DNA of 64,000 nt from Mycolicibacterium sp. S2-37 (lineage in GTDB: Bacteria > Actinomycetota > Actinomycetes > Mycobacteriales > Mycobacteriaceae), in the NCBI RefSeq assembly GCF_017352375.1, contig NZ_JAFEVR010000005.1, positions 62,001 through 126,000 of the forward strand, written 5' to 3'. This document shows positions 42,547 to 50,965 of this stretch, piece by piece. The notes beneath the pieces are model-generated. The model was not told the origin of the DNA. It ran no database searches and was given only the letters and a program-made list of their open reading frames with translations. Within the stretch, counting starts at the first letter, position 1. Every line of letters begins with the position of its first letter. A program made the translations under genes and the position numbers.

Positions 42547-43725
42547 GTGTCGGGCGGAATGAGTTTCGAGCTGACCGAGGATCAGCAGCTGATATACAAG
42601 TCCGTCGGCGAACTCGCCGCGAAGTTCGATGACCACTACTGGATGCAGAAGGATCTCGGGCACGAGTTCCCGACCGAGTTCTACGACGCCATCGCAGGCG
42701 GTGGCTGGCTGGGGATGACGATCCCCGAGGAGTACGGCGGTCACGGTCTCGGTATCACCGAGGCCACCCTGCTCGCCGAGGCGGTGGCGCGCTCGGGCGG
42801 CGGCATGAACGCGGCCAGCTCGATCCACATGTCGATCTTCGGCATGCATCCGGTGGTCAAACACGGCTCCGACGAGCTGAAGGCCCGGACTCTGCCCCGC
42901 ATCGCCAGCGGTGACCTGCATGTGTGTTTCGGTGTCACCGAACCCGGTGCGGGACTGGATACTTCACGCATCACGACCTTCGCCAAGCGAGACGGCGACA
43001 GCTATGTCGTCAACGGCCGCAAGGTGTGGATCTCCAAGGCACTGGAGTCGGAGAAGATTCTGCTGCTCACCCGCACCACGCCCTACGACGAGGTGACCAA
43101 GAAGACCGACGGCATGACGTTGTTCATGACCGACCTGGACCGGGCACACGTCGACATCCGCCCCATCCCGAAAATGGGTCGCAACGCCGTCAGTTCCAAC
43201 GAACTGTTCATCGACGATCTGCGGATTCCGGTAGGGGACCGCGTCGGCGAGGAGGGCAGAGGGTTCTTCTACATCCTCGACGGCCTCAACCCCGAACGCA
43301 TGCTGATCGCCGCCGAAGCGCTCGGCATCGGTCGCGTCGCCCTCGACCGGGCCGTCAAGTACGGCAAGGACCGGCACGTGTTCAACCGGCCGATCGGGAT
43401 GAACCAGGGCATCCAGTTCCCCCTCGCCGACTCCCTGGCCCGCCTGGACGCCGCGGAACTGGTGCTGCGCAAGGCGACCTGGCTCTACGACAACGGCATG
43501 TCCTGCGGGCGGGAGGCCAACATGGCCAAATACCTCTGCGCGGACGCCGGATTCGATGCGGCCGACCGCGCGTTGCAGACCCACGGCGGGATGGGTTACT
43601 CCGAGGAGTACAACATCTCGCGGTTCTTCCGTGAGTCGCGCCTGATGAAGATCGCGCCGATCAGCCAGGAGATGATCCTCAACTTCCTCGGCTCGAACGT
43701 CCTCGGCCTGCCCAAGAGCTACTAG
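42547..43725 (+). CDS. acyl-CoA dehydrogenase
   Basis: A 392-residue acyl-CoA dehydrogenase. Blocks: LGMTIPEEYGGHGLGITEA, CFGVTEPGAGLDTSRITTFA near residue 121, YVVNGRKVWISKALESEKIL and ALQTHGGMGYSEEYNISRFFRES. The C-terminus (IAPISQEMILNFLGSNVLGL) lacks the usual GTSEIQ motif and marks a divergent subgroup. A GAAAGAGGGG site precedes the GTG at 42547; the following in-frame ATG at 42559 is an alternative. It likely acts on a branched or cyclic acyl-CoA made by the downstream CaiB-type transferase. Confidence 0.86.
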   Translation: MSGGMSFELTEDQQLIYKSVGELAAKFDDHYWMQKDLGHEFPTEFYDAIAGGGWLGMTIPEEYGGHGLGITEATLLAEAVARSGGGMNAASSIHMSIFGMHPVVKHGSDELKARTLPRIASGDLHVCFGVTEPGAGLDTSRITTFAKRDGDSYVVNGRKVWISKALESEKILLLTRTTPYDEVTKKTDGMTLFMTDLDRAHVDIRPIPKMGRNAVSSNELFIDDLRIPVGDRVGEEGRGFFYILDGLNPERMLIAAEALGIGRVALDRAVKYGKDRHVFNRPIGMNQGIQFPLADSLARLDAAELVLRKATWLYDNGMSCGREANMAKYLCADAGFDAADRALQTHGGMGYSEEYNISRFFRESRLMKIAPISQEMILNFLGSNVLGLPKSY

Positions 43726-43734
43726 GAGGAGAGC

Positions 43735-44997
43735 GTGCCCAGGTGGCATGGTGACGTGATGCGCACACCTCCGCTTGCCGGGATCACCGTCGTCACCCTC
43801 GAGCAGGCGGTGTCGGCGCCGATGTGCACCCGGGTGCTCGCGGACTTCGGCGCGCGCGTCATCAAGGTGGAGAACCCCAAGGGCGGTGACTTCGCGCGCC
43901 ACTACGACGACGTCGTGAACGGTCAGGCCGCGCACTTCGTGTGGGCCAACCGCAACAAGGAGTCGCTGAGCCTGGACCTGAAGTCGCCGGCCGGCGTCGC
44001 GGTGCTGCACCGTCTGCTCGAGGGCGCCGACGTCCTGGTGTCCAATCTCGCCCCCGGGGCCACCGCGCGCATCGGCATAGCGCCCGCCGACTTGAAAATC
44101 CGTCACCCCCAGGTGATCCCGGTCGAGATCGACGGCTACGGCGCCGGCGGCCCGATCTCGCACAAGCGGGCCTACGACCTGCTGATCCAGGCCGAGTCGG
44201 GCGCATGCGCGGTGACCGGGCACCCCGGAATGCCGGCGAAACCGGGTCCGCCGGTGGCCGACATCTCGACCGGTCTCTACGCCGCCCTGTCGATCATCAG
44301 CCTGCTCTACGCCCGCGATGCCGGCGGTGCGACGGACGCCGCCCCGGCGGTGGCGGTCAGCCTGTTCGACACGATGACCGACATCATGGGCTATCAGCTC
44401 ACCTACACCCAGCATTCGGGCGTGGACCAGCAACCGCTCGGTATGAGTTCACCCGCCGTGGCGCCCTACGGAGCATTCCCCACCCGTGACGGCCAGACGG
44501 TCGTCCTCGGCACCACCAACGACCGTGAGTGGCAGCGGCTGGCACGCGAGATCATCGATCGACCGGATCTCGCGGACGATCCCTCGTTCGCGGGTAACGC
44601 CGACCGGGTCGCGCGCCGCGATGTGCTCAACGAGGCGATCGGATCCTGGTGTGCGCAGCACGATCTCGCGCACATCCAGAAAACCGCCGATGACGCCGGC
44701 ATCGGCAATTCCCGCTACAACCTGCCCAGCGAGGTCATCGGTCACCCGCAGCTCAGTGCGCGGGACCGATGGCGACCGGTGCAGACCCCGAACGGGGAGA
44801 TCTCGGCTCTGCTGCCGCCGCCGGTGATCGAAGGCTACGAACAGCCCATGGGGGCGGTGCCCGGACTCGGCGAGCACACCGACGCGATACTGCATTCGTT
44901 GGGGCTGTCGGGCGAGGAAATCGACGCGCTGCGCGAGCAGGGTGCGATCGGCCCGGCACATCAGCAGTCGACCGTCCTTCAGAGTGATTCAGAGTGA
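43735..44997 (+). CDS. CaiB/BaiF family type III CoA-transferase
   Basis: A 420-residue single-domain CoA-transferase. TVVTLEQAVSAPMCTRVLADFGARVIKVE is the N-terminal Rossmann entry (cited in pieces: VVTLEQAVSAPMC), NRNKESLSLDLKSP binds CoA, and PPVADISTGLYAALSII carries the catalytic Asp that forms the aspartyl-CoA intermediate. AGGAGGAG precedes the GTG. It attaches CoA to a pathway acid. The 3' end contains a tandem 10-bp repeat (44978-44997), the second copy supplying the stop codon. An ATG at 43759 is an alternative start. Confidence 0.88.
   Translation: MPRWHGDVMRTPPLAGITVVTLEQAVSAPMCTRVLADFGARVIKVENPKGGDFARHYDDVVNGQAAHFVWANRNKESLSLDLKSPAGVAVLHRLLEGADVLVSNLAPGATARIGIAPADLKIRHPQVIPVEIDGYGAGGPISHKRAYDLLIQAESGACAVTGHPGMPAKPGPPVADISTGLYAALSIISLLYARDAGGATDAAPAVAVSLFDTMTDIMGYQLTYTQHSGVDQQPLGMSSPAVAPYGAFPTRDGQTVVLGTTNDREWQRLAREIIDRPDLADDPSFAGNADRVARRDVLNEAIGSWCAQHDLAHIQKTADDAGIGNSRYNLPSEVIGHPQLSARDRWRPVQTPNGEISALLPPPVIEGYEQPMGAVPGLGEHTDAILHSLGLSGEEIDALREQGAIGPAHQQSTVLQSDSE
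44978..44997 (+). repeat. tandem 10-bp repeat at the CoA-transferase 3' end
   Basis: TTCAGAGTGA occurs twice back to back. The second copy ends in the TGA stop codon; the first is in another frame. Probably a replication-slippage product that altered the last few residues. Confidence 0.6.
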
Positions 44998-45010
44998 TGG
45001 AGAAGAACAC

Positions 45011-46159
45011 ATGCGCGAGACCGTGATCGTCGAAGCCGTCCGGACTCCGGTGGGCAAACGCAACGGCGGCCTCTCGGGCACGCACGCCGCCGATCTGTCG
45101 GCCGTCGTCCTCGATGAGTTGACGGCGCGGGCCGGCATCGATCCCGACATCGTCGACGACGTCGTGTGGGGCTGCGTCTCGCAGGTCGGCGACCAGTCGA
45201 GCAACATCGGCCGCTACGCGGTGCTGGCCGCGGGCTGGCCGGAGCGGATTCCCGGTACGACGGTCAACCGCGCCTGCGGGTCGAGCCAGCAGGCGCTCGA
45301 CTTCGCCGTACAGGCCGTGATGTCGGGGCAGCAGGACGTCGTCGTGGCCGGCGGCGTCGAGGTGATGAGCCGGGTGCCGCTCGGAGCGGCGCGGGCCACC
45401 GGGATGCCCTACGGGCCCAAGGTGCTCGAGCGCTACGACGGTTTCTCGTTCAACCAGGGCATCTCGGCCGAGCGCATCGCCGAGAAGTGGGGGTTCTCGC
45501 GGACCCGGCTCGACGAATACTCCGCGCGCTCACACCAACTTGCGGCCGCCGCGCAGGACGCGGGCGCGTTCGACGCCCAGATCGTGGCGGTCACAACCGA
45601 CGAGGGTGCTGTGGTCACCGCCGACGAGGGCATCCGGCGTGGGACCTCGGTCGAGAAGCTCGCCGGCCTCAAACCGGCCTTCACCGACGACGGTGTGATC
45701 CACGCGGGGAATTCCTCCCAGATCTCCGACGGCGCGGCCGCGTTGCTCGTGATGACCGCCGATGAGGCCGGCCGCCGCGGCCTCCGCCCGATCGTCCGGT
45801 ACACCGCGGGCGCGGTCACCGGCGCAGATCCGGTGCTGATGCTGACCGGGCCGATCCCGGCCACGGAGAAGGTGCTGGGCCGGGCTGGTGTCGCGGTGGA
45901 CGAGATCGGCGTCTTCGAGGTCAACGAGGCGTTCGCCCCGGTACCGCTGGCCTGGTTGGCCGAGACCGGCGCGGCTGAGGAGCGGCTGAACCCGCTGGGC
46001 GGCGCGATCGCCCTCGGTCATCCGCTGGGCGCGTCGGGTGCAGTGCTGATGACCCGGATGATCCACCACATGCGCGACAACGGAATCCGCTACGGGTTGC
46101 AGACCATGTGCGAGGGCGGCGGAACCGCCAACGCGACCCTGGTCGAGCTCGTCACCTAG
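45011..46159 (+). CDS. acetyl-CoA acyltransferase (thiolase)
   Basis: A 382-residue degradative thiolase that cleaves a 3-ketoacyl-CoA with CoA. The nucleophilic Cys is in NRACGSSQQALDFA near residue 88, NEAFAPVPLAW holds the NEAF motif, GGAIALGHPLGASGAVL the catalytic His near 336 and TMCEGGGTANATLVE the second Cys near 366. All active-site blocks are intact. The ATG at 45011 starts at the conserved MRETVIVEAVRTPVGKRNG. It completes the chemistry of this operon (CoA transfer, desaturation, thiolysis); hydration and oxidation enzymes must come from elsewhere in the cluster. Confidence 0.92.
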   Translation: MRETVIVEAVRTPVGKRNGGLSGTHAADLSAVVLDELTARAGIDPDIVDDVVWGCVSQVGDQSSNIGRYAVLAAGWPERIPGTTVNRACGSSQQALDFAVQAVMSGQQDVVVAGGVEVMSRVPLGAARATGMPYGPKVLERYDGFSFNQGISAERIAEKWGFSRTRLDEYSARSHQLAAAAQDAGAFDAQIVAVTTDEGAVVTADEGIRRGTSVEKLAGLKPAFTDDGVIHAGNSSQISDGAAALLVMTADEAGRRGLRPIVRYTAGAVTGADPVLMLTGPIPATEKVLGRAGVAVDEIGVFEVNEAFAPVPLAWLAETGAAEERLNPLGGAIALGHPLGASGAVLMTRMIHHMRDNGIRYGLQTMCEGGGTANATLVELVT

Positions 46160-46180
46160 ACCCGCCACCGAGGAGGCACT

Positions 46181-47329
46181 GTGCGTCGAGAGCTGTTCAC
46201 CGAGGATCACGAGTCCTTCCGGGAACTGGCGCGCGACTTCATCGACAAGGAGGTCGTGCCGCAGTACCCGCAGTGGGAGAAGGCCGGCCGCATGCCGCGC
46301 GACGTCTTCAAGCAGATGGGCGCACTGGGCATGCTCGGCATGTCGATTCCCGAGGAGTACGGCGGTGCGGGCATCGACGACTACCGCTACAACGTCGTGC
46401 TTCAGGAGGAGGCGGCCCGCGCGCTGGTGACGCTGTCGACGGTACGCACCCAGCTCGAGGTGATCCTGCCGTACTTCCTGCACTACGCGAACGACGAGCA
46501 GCGCCGGCGCTGGTTTCCCGGCCTGGCCGCCGGCACCCTGCTCACCGCGGTCGCCATGACCGAACCGGGCACCGGATCGGACCTGGCCGGCGTGCGGACC
46601 ACCGCGGTGCGAGACGGTGACCATTATGTGCTCAACGGCGCCAAGACGTTCATCACCGGCGGTATCCAGGCGGATCTGGTGGTGGTGGTGGCACGCACGT
46701 CGACCGATCCGGAGAACCGGCGCCGGGGACTGACGCTGCTCGTTGTCGAGGACGGCATGCCGGGCTTCGAACGCGGCCGCGAACTGGAGAAGATGGGCTG
46801 CAAGGTGCAGGACACCGCGGAGCTGTCCTTCACCGATGTCCGTGTGCCGGTGGCCAACCAGCTGGGGGAGGAGGGTGAGGCCTTCAGCTACCTCGGCCAC
46901 AATCTGCCGCAGGAGCGGCTGACGGTGGCCGTCGGCTCGGTCGCGCAGGCCCGCTCGGCGCTGCACGCCACGATCGACTACGTCAGGGATCGCAAGGCGT
47001 TCGGCACCCCGGTCGCGTCCTTCCAGAACACGAAATTCGAACTCGCCGCGGTGTCGACTGAGATCGAGGCCGCCCAGGCCATGCTCGACCGGGCGGTGGC
47101 CGACCACGTCGACGGCGTGCTGTCCCGGGAGGACGCCGCGCGGGTGAAGCTGTTCTGCACCGAGGTCCAGGCCCGCGCGGTGGACCGCTGTCTGCAGCTC
47201 TTCGGCGGCTACGGCTACATGATGGAGTATCCGATCGCGCGGCTGTACAACGATGCCCGCGTCGCCCGCATCTACGCGGGCACCAGCGAGGTGATGAAGG
47301 TGATCATCGCCAAGTCACTCGGGTTGTAG
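46181..47329 (+). CDS. acyl-CoA dehydrogenase
   Basis: A 382-residue typical FadE-type dehydrogenase. AMTEPGTGSDLAGVRTTAVR near residue 126 and YVLNGAKTFITGGIQADL are the FAD/substrate blocks, DRKAFGTPVASFQNTKFELA the C-domain helix, and IYAGTSEVMKVIIAKSLGL the end. AGGAGG precedes the GTG by 6 nt. It is the last gene of the five-gene operon. Of the six ACAD-like genes in the window this one looks most like an ordinary medium/long-chain enzyme. Confidence 0.87.
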   Translation: MRRELFTEDHESFRELARDFIDKEVVPQYPQWEKAGRMPRDVFKQMGALGMLGMSIPEEYGGAGIDDYRYNVVLQEEAARALVTLSTVRTQLEVILPYFLHYANDEQRRRWFPGLAAGTLLTAVAMTEPGTGSDLAGVRTTAVRDGDHYVLNGAKTFITGGIQADLVVVVARTSTDPENRRRGLTLLVVEDGMPGFERGRELEKMGCKVQDTAELSFTDVRVPVANQLGEEGEAFSYLGHNLPQERLTVAVGSVAQARSALHATIDYVRDRKAFGTPVASFQNTKFELAAVSTEIEAAQAMLDRAVADHVDGVLSREDAARVKLFCTEVQARAVDRCLQLFGGYGYMMEYPIARLYNDARVARIYAGTSEVMKVIIAKSLGL

Positions 47330-47349
47330 CGCGTAGCCGCCTGCGCCGC

Positions 47350-47604
47350 TCAGAAGTGGTTCACCAGTCCGGGGTTGATCTTCACTCCGGCGATGTTCCA
47401 GTGTCCGGGCGGGCCGAAGACCTTGTTGAGATGGCCGGGGGGCGGAAGCACTCCGGGTCCGGGGCCGATCAGGTCCGGAAACGGCGGCGGTGGCGGCGGA
47501 ATCAGCGGGTCTGCCGATGCGCTGCCCGCTCCGAGGCCGAGGGCCGCGGCGCCGAAGGCGCCTGCCATCAACGTGGTTGCTGCGGCGTGTTTGATCTTCA
47601 TCAT
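47350..47604 (-). CDS. small secreted proline-rich protein
   Basis: An 84-residue protein with a clear Sec signal peptide: MMKIKHAAATTLMAGAFGAA, hydrophobic core to residue ~28, and an ASA-D cleavage site near residue 31. The mature ~53 residues are rich in Pro, Gly and aromatic residues (PPPPPFPD, PPGHLNK, PPGHWNI) with few charges. An AAGGA site supports this ATG; a longer frame to 47667 includes an unlikely Arg-rich leader. Similar small secreted proteins are common in mycobacteria and unassigned. Isolated from the operons on either side, convergent with the preceding ACAD gene. Confidence 0.7.
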   Translation of the reverse strand: MMKIKHAAATTLMAGAFGAAALGLGAGSASADPLIPPPPPPFPDLIGPGPGVLPPPGHLNKVFGPPGHWNIAGVKINPGLVNHF

Positions 47605-47821
47605 CGTGTCCTTCCGTTCGATGCGTCGTCGGGCGACGACTGCGGAACTTCTGTGTGAGGACCTCATCCTGTATATCGCAATCGGCGTCCCCGCCCGTTA
47701 ACCGACAGCCGTGACCAGCGGTGTGACGGCGATCCAAACTTTCCTGGGCTGAGACCCTTGTCACAGCGCGGCGAACCAACCTACTGTGTGTTCACTAGGT
47801 TGGTTCGAACGAAGGAGTTCC
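47605..47821. promoter_or_regulatory. divergent region between secreted protein and TetR gene
   Basis: The ~215-nt spacer has no recognisable gene. Its right end carries the inverted repeat at 47772-47807. The leftmost ~60 nt should hold the promoter and ribosome binding site of the secreted protein gene. Confidence 0.4.
47772..47807. promoter_or_regulatory. 12-bp-arm inverted repeat, TetR autoregulatory operator candidate
   Basis: CGAACCAACCTA (47772-47783) and TAGGTTGGTTCG (47796-47807) are perfect inverse copies separated by 12 nt. They end 14 nt before the TetR GTG start and overlap the probable promoter, which is the usual place for autorepression. Confidence 0.65.
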
Positions 47822-48454
47822 GTGTCAGCGGTGCAGTCGCAGCGGCCGTATGCCGCCCTCTTCGCCAAAGGCGAAGACCGCCGACAGCGGATCCTGGGCG
47901 TCGCGGAGCGGCTGCTGGCGCGCAACGGCTGGCGCAACACCTCACTGGCGCAGATCGCGCGTGAGGCCGGGGTCACCCCGGCGGGTCTGCTGCACCACTT
48001 CGAATCCAAAGAACAGCTGCTCAACGCGGTGCTCGACGCCCGCGACACCGACGACGACACCCACGCCGACCGCACCGGCGACCTGTTCGAACAGATCTCC
48101 CGGGTGGCCGAACGCTTTGAGCGAGCCCCGGAACTCGTCGGCACCTTCACCGTGCTGCTCGTGGAGAACATCGCCGAGGACGCGCCCCTGCACGACCGGT
48201 TGCTCATGCGCCAGCGGGCCGCCGTGGACATCGTCACCGAGATCATCCGACGCGGTCAGCTCGCCGGTCGGTACCGCCAGGAGATCGATGCGGCTCTCAA
48301 GGCCGTGGAGATTCTCGCCTTCGTCAACGGAATGGAGACCTCATGGTTGCTCGACCCTTCGATCCCGCTGGCCGAAGTGTTCCAGCAGTACGCGGAATCG
48401 CTGGCCCGCGACTTCGCTCCGATCACGACACCGTCGCAACCGCCCGCACGATGA
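47822..48454 (+). CDS. TetR-family regulator
   Basis: A 210-residue TetR repressor. The HTH lies at about residues 20-60 (QRILGVAERLLARNG, then TSLAQIAREAGVTPAGLLHHF, then SKEQLLNAVLDARD). The ligand domain is typical in size. GTG start after GAAGGAG. A 36-bp dyad with perfect 12-bp arms sits directly upstream, so autoregulation is likely. It overlaps the following hypothetical gene by ATGA, making that gene its probable target or cotranscribed partner. Confidence 0.88.
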   Translation: MSAVQSQRPYAALFAKGEDRRQRILGVAERLLARNGWRNTSLAQIAREAGVTPAGLLHHFESKEQLLNAVLDARDTDDDTHADRTGDLFEQISRVAERFERAPELVGTFTVLLVENIAEDAPLHDRLLMRQRAAVDIVTEIIRRGQLAGRYRQEIDAALKAVEILAFVNGMETSWLLDPSIPLAEVFQQYAESLARDFAPITTPSQPPAR

Positions 48455-48981
48455 ACCCGGAGACCGATATGCGCTACCGCCTCGACATCGTCAGCCCCAC
48501 CGTGGCCGAGGCCGTCACCTTCGCCGGTGGCTGGTTGTTCGACCGCGCGATGGCCGGATGGGATGTGACCGTGCTCCTCCCGAACACCGGCGAGGATGTT
48601 CGTCCGCTGGAGATCCTGGGCGCGGTCGTCCTGGATCTGGAGCCGGTGCTCGAATCCTGGAGCGAGCGTCCGCACCCGCAGACGGTGTCCGTCGCTGCCC
48701 CGCTGTTCGAGGGTGACGAGCGGGTACGCCGTCACGTGCGCAAGGCCCTCGACCACGGGCTCACCGAGGTGACGTTGTGGGGCGACCACTGTCCCGAGGA
48801 ACTCAACAGCGACGTCGACGCCGTGCACCACGAGCTCAGCGCTGCTGCCCGTGCCTTCAAGTCCCAGGCGTTGGCCGCTGTCGGCGCCCTCGACCTCGGT
48901 GCCGACCACCACGTCGAGACCTTCCGCTGTGGCATGATGACGCGCCGTTCGGTGGCGACCGACCTCATTCCGGCCAGTTAG
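48451..48981 (+). CDS. hypothetical protein cotranscribed with TetR
   Basis: A 176-residue soluble protein I do not recognise. It shows alternating strands and helices: YRLDIVSPTVAEAVTFAGGWLF, DVTVLLP, GAVVLDLEP, and a conserved-looking HDE-rich middle (TLWGDHCPEELNSDVDAVHHE). It ends DHHVETFRCGMM, with His and Cys that could bind a metal. No signal peptide or membrane segment. Its ATG overlaps the TetR stop, and its TAG shares TTAG with the convergent oxidoreductase gene. Function unknown. Confidence 0.65.
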   Translation: MNPETDMRYRLDIVSPTVAEAVTFAGGWLFDRAMAGWDVTVLLPNTGEDVRPLEILGAVVLDLEPVLESWSERPHPQTVSVAAPLFEGDERVRRHVRKALDHGLTEVTLWGDHCPEELNSDVDAVHHELSAAARAFKSQALAAVGALDLGADHHVETFRCGMMTRRSVATDLIPAS

Positions 48982-49943
48982 GCCATATCGATCACGATCT
49001 TGCCGACGGCGTGTCCGTCGGCCACCTGCCGCAGCGCAGCCACCGCGTCGCCGAGGGCGTACGTCGCCCCGATGTGCGGCCGCACCTTCCCCGTGGCGAG
49101 CAGCTCACGGAGCTCAGCTTCGTTGCGCCGGTATTCGTCGGCGGGGATGTCGCCGAACTGGAAGCCCTGCACGACAATGCCTTTCACCAGGACCAGGTTG
49201 AGCGGGATGCGGGGGATCGTCCCGGAGGCGTAACCGACGGTCACGAATCGCCCGCCCCGGCGCAGCGATCGCATCGCGGGTTCGGACGATCCGCCGCCGA
49301 CCGGGTCCAGCACCGCGCACGCCCCGTCCGGAAGCGCGGACTTCAACGCCTCCCGCAGTGCCCCGTGGCGCCGGTTGACGAGTCGGTGAGCACCGTAGGA
49401 CCCGGCGACCGCGAGCTTCTCCTCCGACGCTGCGACCGCGGTGACCCGCGCGCCGAGGACGACGGCGAGCTGAACCGCGGCGAGCCCCACCCCGCCCCCG
49501 GCGCCGAGCACGATCAGCTCGTCACCCGGTCTAATCCGGGCGACCGAGCGCAGGGCGTGAAAGGCGGTGCGATGGGCCACACCGAACGCGGCGGCCGCGC
49601 GGTCGTGGACGCCGGCAGGGACGGGAGACAGCGCGGCGGGTTCGACGACGACCTCCTCAGCGAATGCGCCGTACATGCCGGTGCCGCTCACCCGATCGCC
49701 GATCGCGAATCCGCCTGCAGCATCGTCTGTCTCGACGACCTCACCGGCGAACTCACTGCCGGGGACGAACGGTGGCGGCACGCTGACCTGATAGCGGCCG
49801 CCGATCAGCAGCACGTCGGGGTAGTTGACCGCCGCGGCGCGCACCCGTACCCGGAGCTGTCCCCGGCTGCGCTCCGGCGGGGTCAGCTCTCGGATCTCCA
49901 CCACCTCCGGAGGGCCGTGGACGGGGCAGACCGCCGCCCTCAC
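48978..49943 (-). CDS. NADPH:quinone oxidoreductase (MDR/zinc-free medium-chain family)
   Basis: A 321-residue medium-chain reductase of the quinone oxidoreductase group. The N-terminal GroES-like domain has AAAVNYPDVLLIGGRYQ and PGSEFAGEV; the nucleotide-binding domain has VLGAGGGVGLAAVQLA near residue 145. Structural zinc cysteines are absent, so it is a zinc-independent reductase of an enone, quinone or enoyl-CoA. Overlaps the phosphotransferase gene by ATGA and is last in a three-gene operon with an ACAD10/11-like pair. Confidence 0.85.
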   Translation of the reverse strand: MRAAVCPVHGPPEVVEIRELTPPERSRGQLRVRVRAAAVNYPDVLLIGGRYQVSVPPPFVPGSEFAGEVVETDDAAGGFAIGDRVSGTGMYGAFAEEVVVEPAALSPVPAGVHDRAAAAFGVAHRTAFHALRSVARIRPGDELIVLGAGGGVGLAAVQLAVVLGARVTAVAASEEKLAVAGSYGAHRLVNRRHGALREALKSALPDGACAVLDPVGGGSSEPAMRSLRRGGRFVTVGYASGTIPRIPLNLVLVKGIVVQGFQFGDIPADEYRRNEAELRELLATGKVRPHIGATYALGDAVAALRQVADGHAVGKIVIDMA

Positions 49944-50965
49944 CGGTAACCCGTCGACTCGGCGAGGTCGGCGGCCGACCGCATCAGCGCCGGAACGATC
50001 GGGCCGAAAGCCTGCAGCTTCTCGTCGTCACCCGCGCGCTGGTAGCCCTGCTCGAGCACAATGGCGAGCTTCCAGCGAGCCAGCACGAGGTAGTAGTCCA
50101 GATCATCGACCTGGCGGCCGGAGATCTCCGCGTAGTGCGCCACCACCTGGTCGCGCGAGGGCATCCCCGTCATGTCCACGTAGGACATCTCGTCGGCACC
50201 GGGTGCGGCGGTGTCGGCGGGCCAGCTCTGCACCATCCACGCGAGATCCAGTTTCGGATCGCCAACCGTGCCCATCTCCCAGTCGACGATCGCGGCGAGC
50301 CGGGCCGGAGCGCCGTGCCGGTACATGACGTTGGCGAACTGGTAGTCGCCGTGCATCAGTCCCGGGATGAAGTCGAGCGGTCGGTGGGCGCGCAACCACT
50401 CGGTGGCCACATCGAGGCCGTCGAGATCCCGGCCTTTGATGCGCTCGAAGAATCCGGTCCACCGGTCGACCTGCCGCTCGTGGTATCCGTCCGGTCGACC
50501 GAGATCAGCCAGACCCCTGGCCCGCCAGTCCACCTTCGACAACAGCGCAATACCCTCTGCGAGCTGATAACTGAGCTCGGGCCGAGTCGACGGGTCGCTG
50601 TTGAAGGGTTCCGGCCATGTGCCGCTCACCTCCATCGGCGACCATCCATCGACGAAGCCCATGAGGTAGAAGGGGCGGCCCAGGACTGTCGGGTCCTCGC
50701 ACACCCCGACCGCGGCGGTGTGCGGGACCTCGGTGCCGTCGAGCGCCTCGATGATTCGCCATTCGCGCAGGATGCCCTTGTCACGGTCCCGCGGTGCCCC
50801 CGGCGGGGGCATCCGAAGCACGCACCGCGCGTCGCCGCGGCGGAGTTCGTAGATGACGTTCTGGGTGCCGCCGGACAGAAGCCGGGTCTCGAGCGGGGCG
50901 CCCGCGCCGGGCAGGCCTTGCCGGTCCATCCAGTCCGCCAAGCCGGTGGTGTCGAGGTTGCTCAC
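49940..50965 (-). CDS. aminoglycoside phosphotransferase-family kinase (ACAD10/11 kinase-like)
   Basis: A 341-residue APH-fold kinase with an intact active site: catalytic loop GLMHGDYQFANVMYRH near residue 210 (HGDxxxxN) and metal-binding AIVDWEMGTVGDPKLDLAW. The N-lobe ATP segment SGGTQNVIYELRRGD is also visible. It overlaps the acyl-CoA dehydrogenase gene by ATGA. In mammals ACAD10/11 fuse exactly these two domains, and in the bacterial levulinate pathway (LvaA/LvaC type) separate proteins phosphorylate a 4-hydroxyacyl-CoA and then eliminate phosphate. I infer the same chemistry here. Confidence 0.86.
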   Translation of the reverse strand: MSNLDTTGLADWMDRQGLPGAGAPLETRLLSGGTQNVIYELRRGDARCVLRMPPPGAPRDRDKGILREWRIIEALDGTEVPHTAAVGVCEDPTVLGRPFYLMGFVDGWSPMEVSGTWPEPFNSDPSTRPELSYQLAEGIALLSKVDWRARGLADLGRPDGYHERQVDRWTGFFERIKGRDLDGLDVATEWLRAHRPLDFIPGLMHGDYQFANVMYRHGAPARLAAIVDWEMGTVGDPKLDLAWMVQSWPADTAAPGADEMSYVDMTGMPSRDQVVAHYAEISGRQVDDLDYYLVLARWKLAIVLEQGYQRAGDDEKLQAFGPIVPALMRSAADLAESTGYR

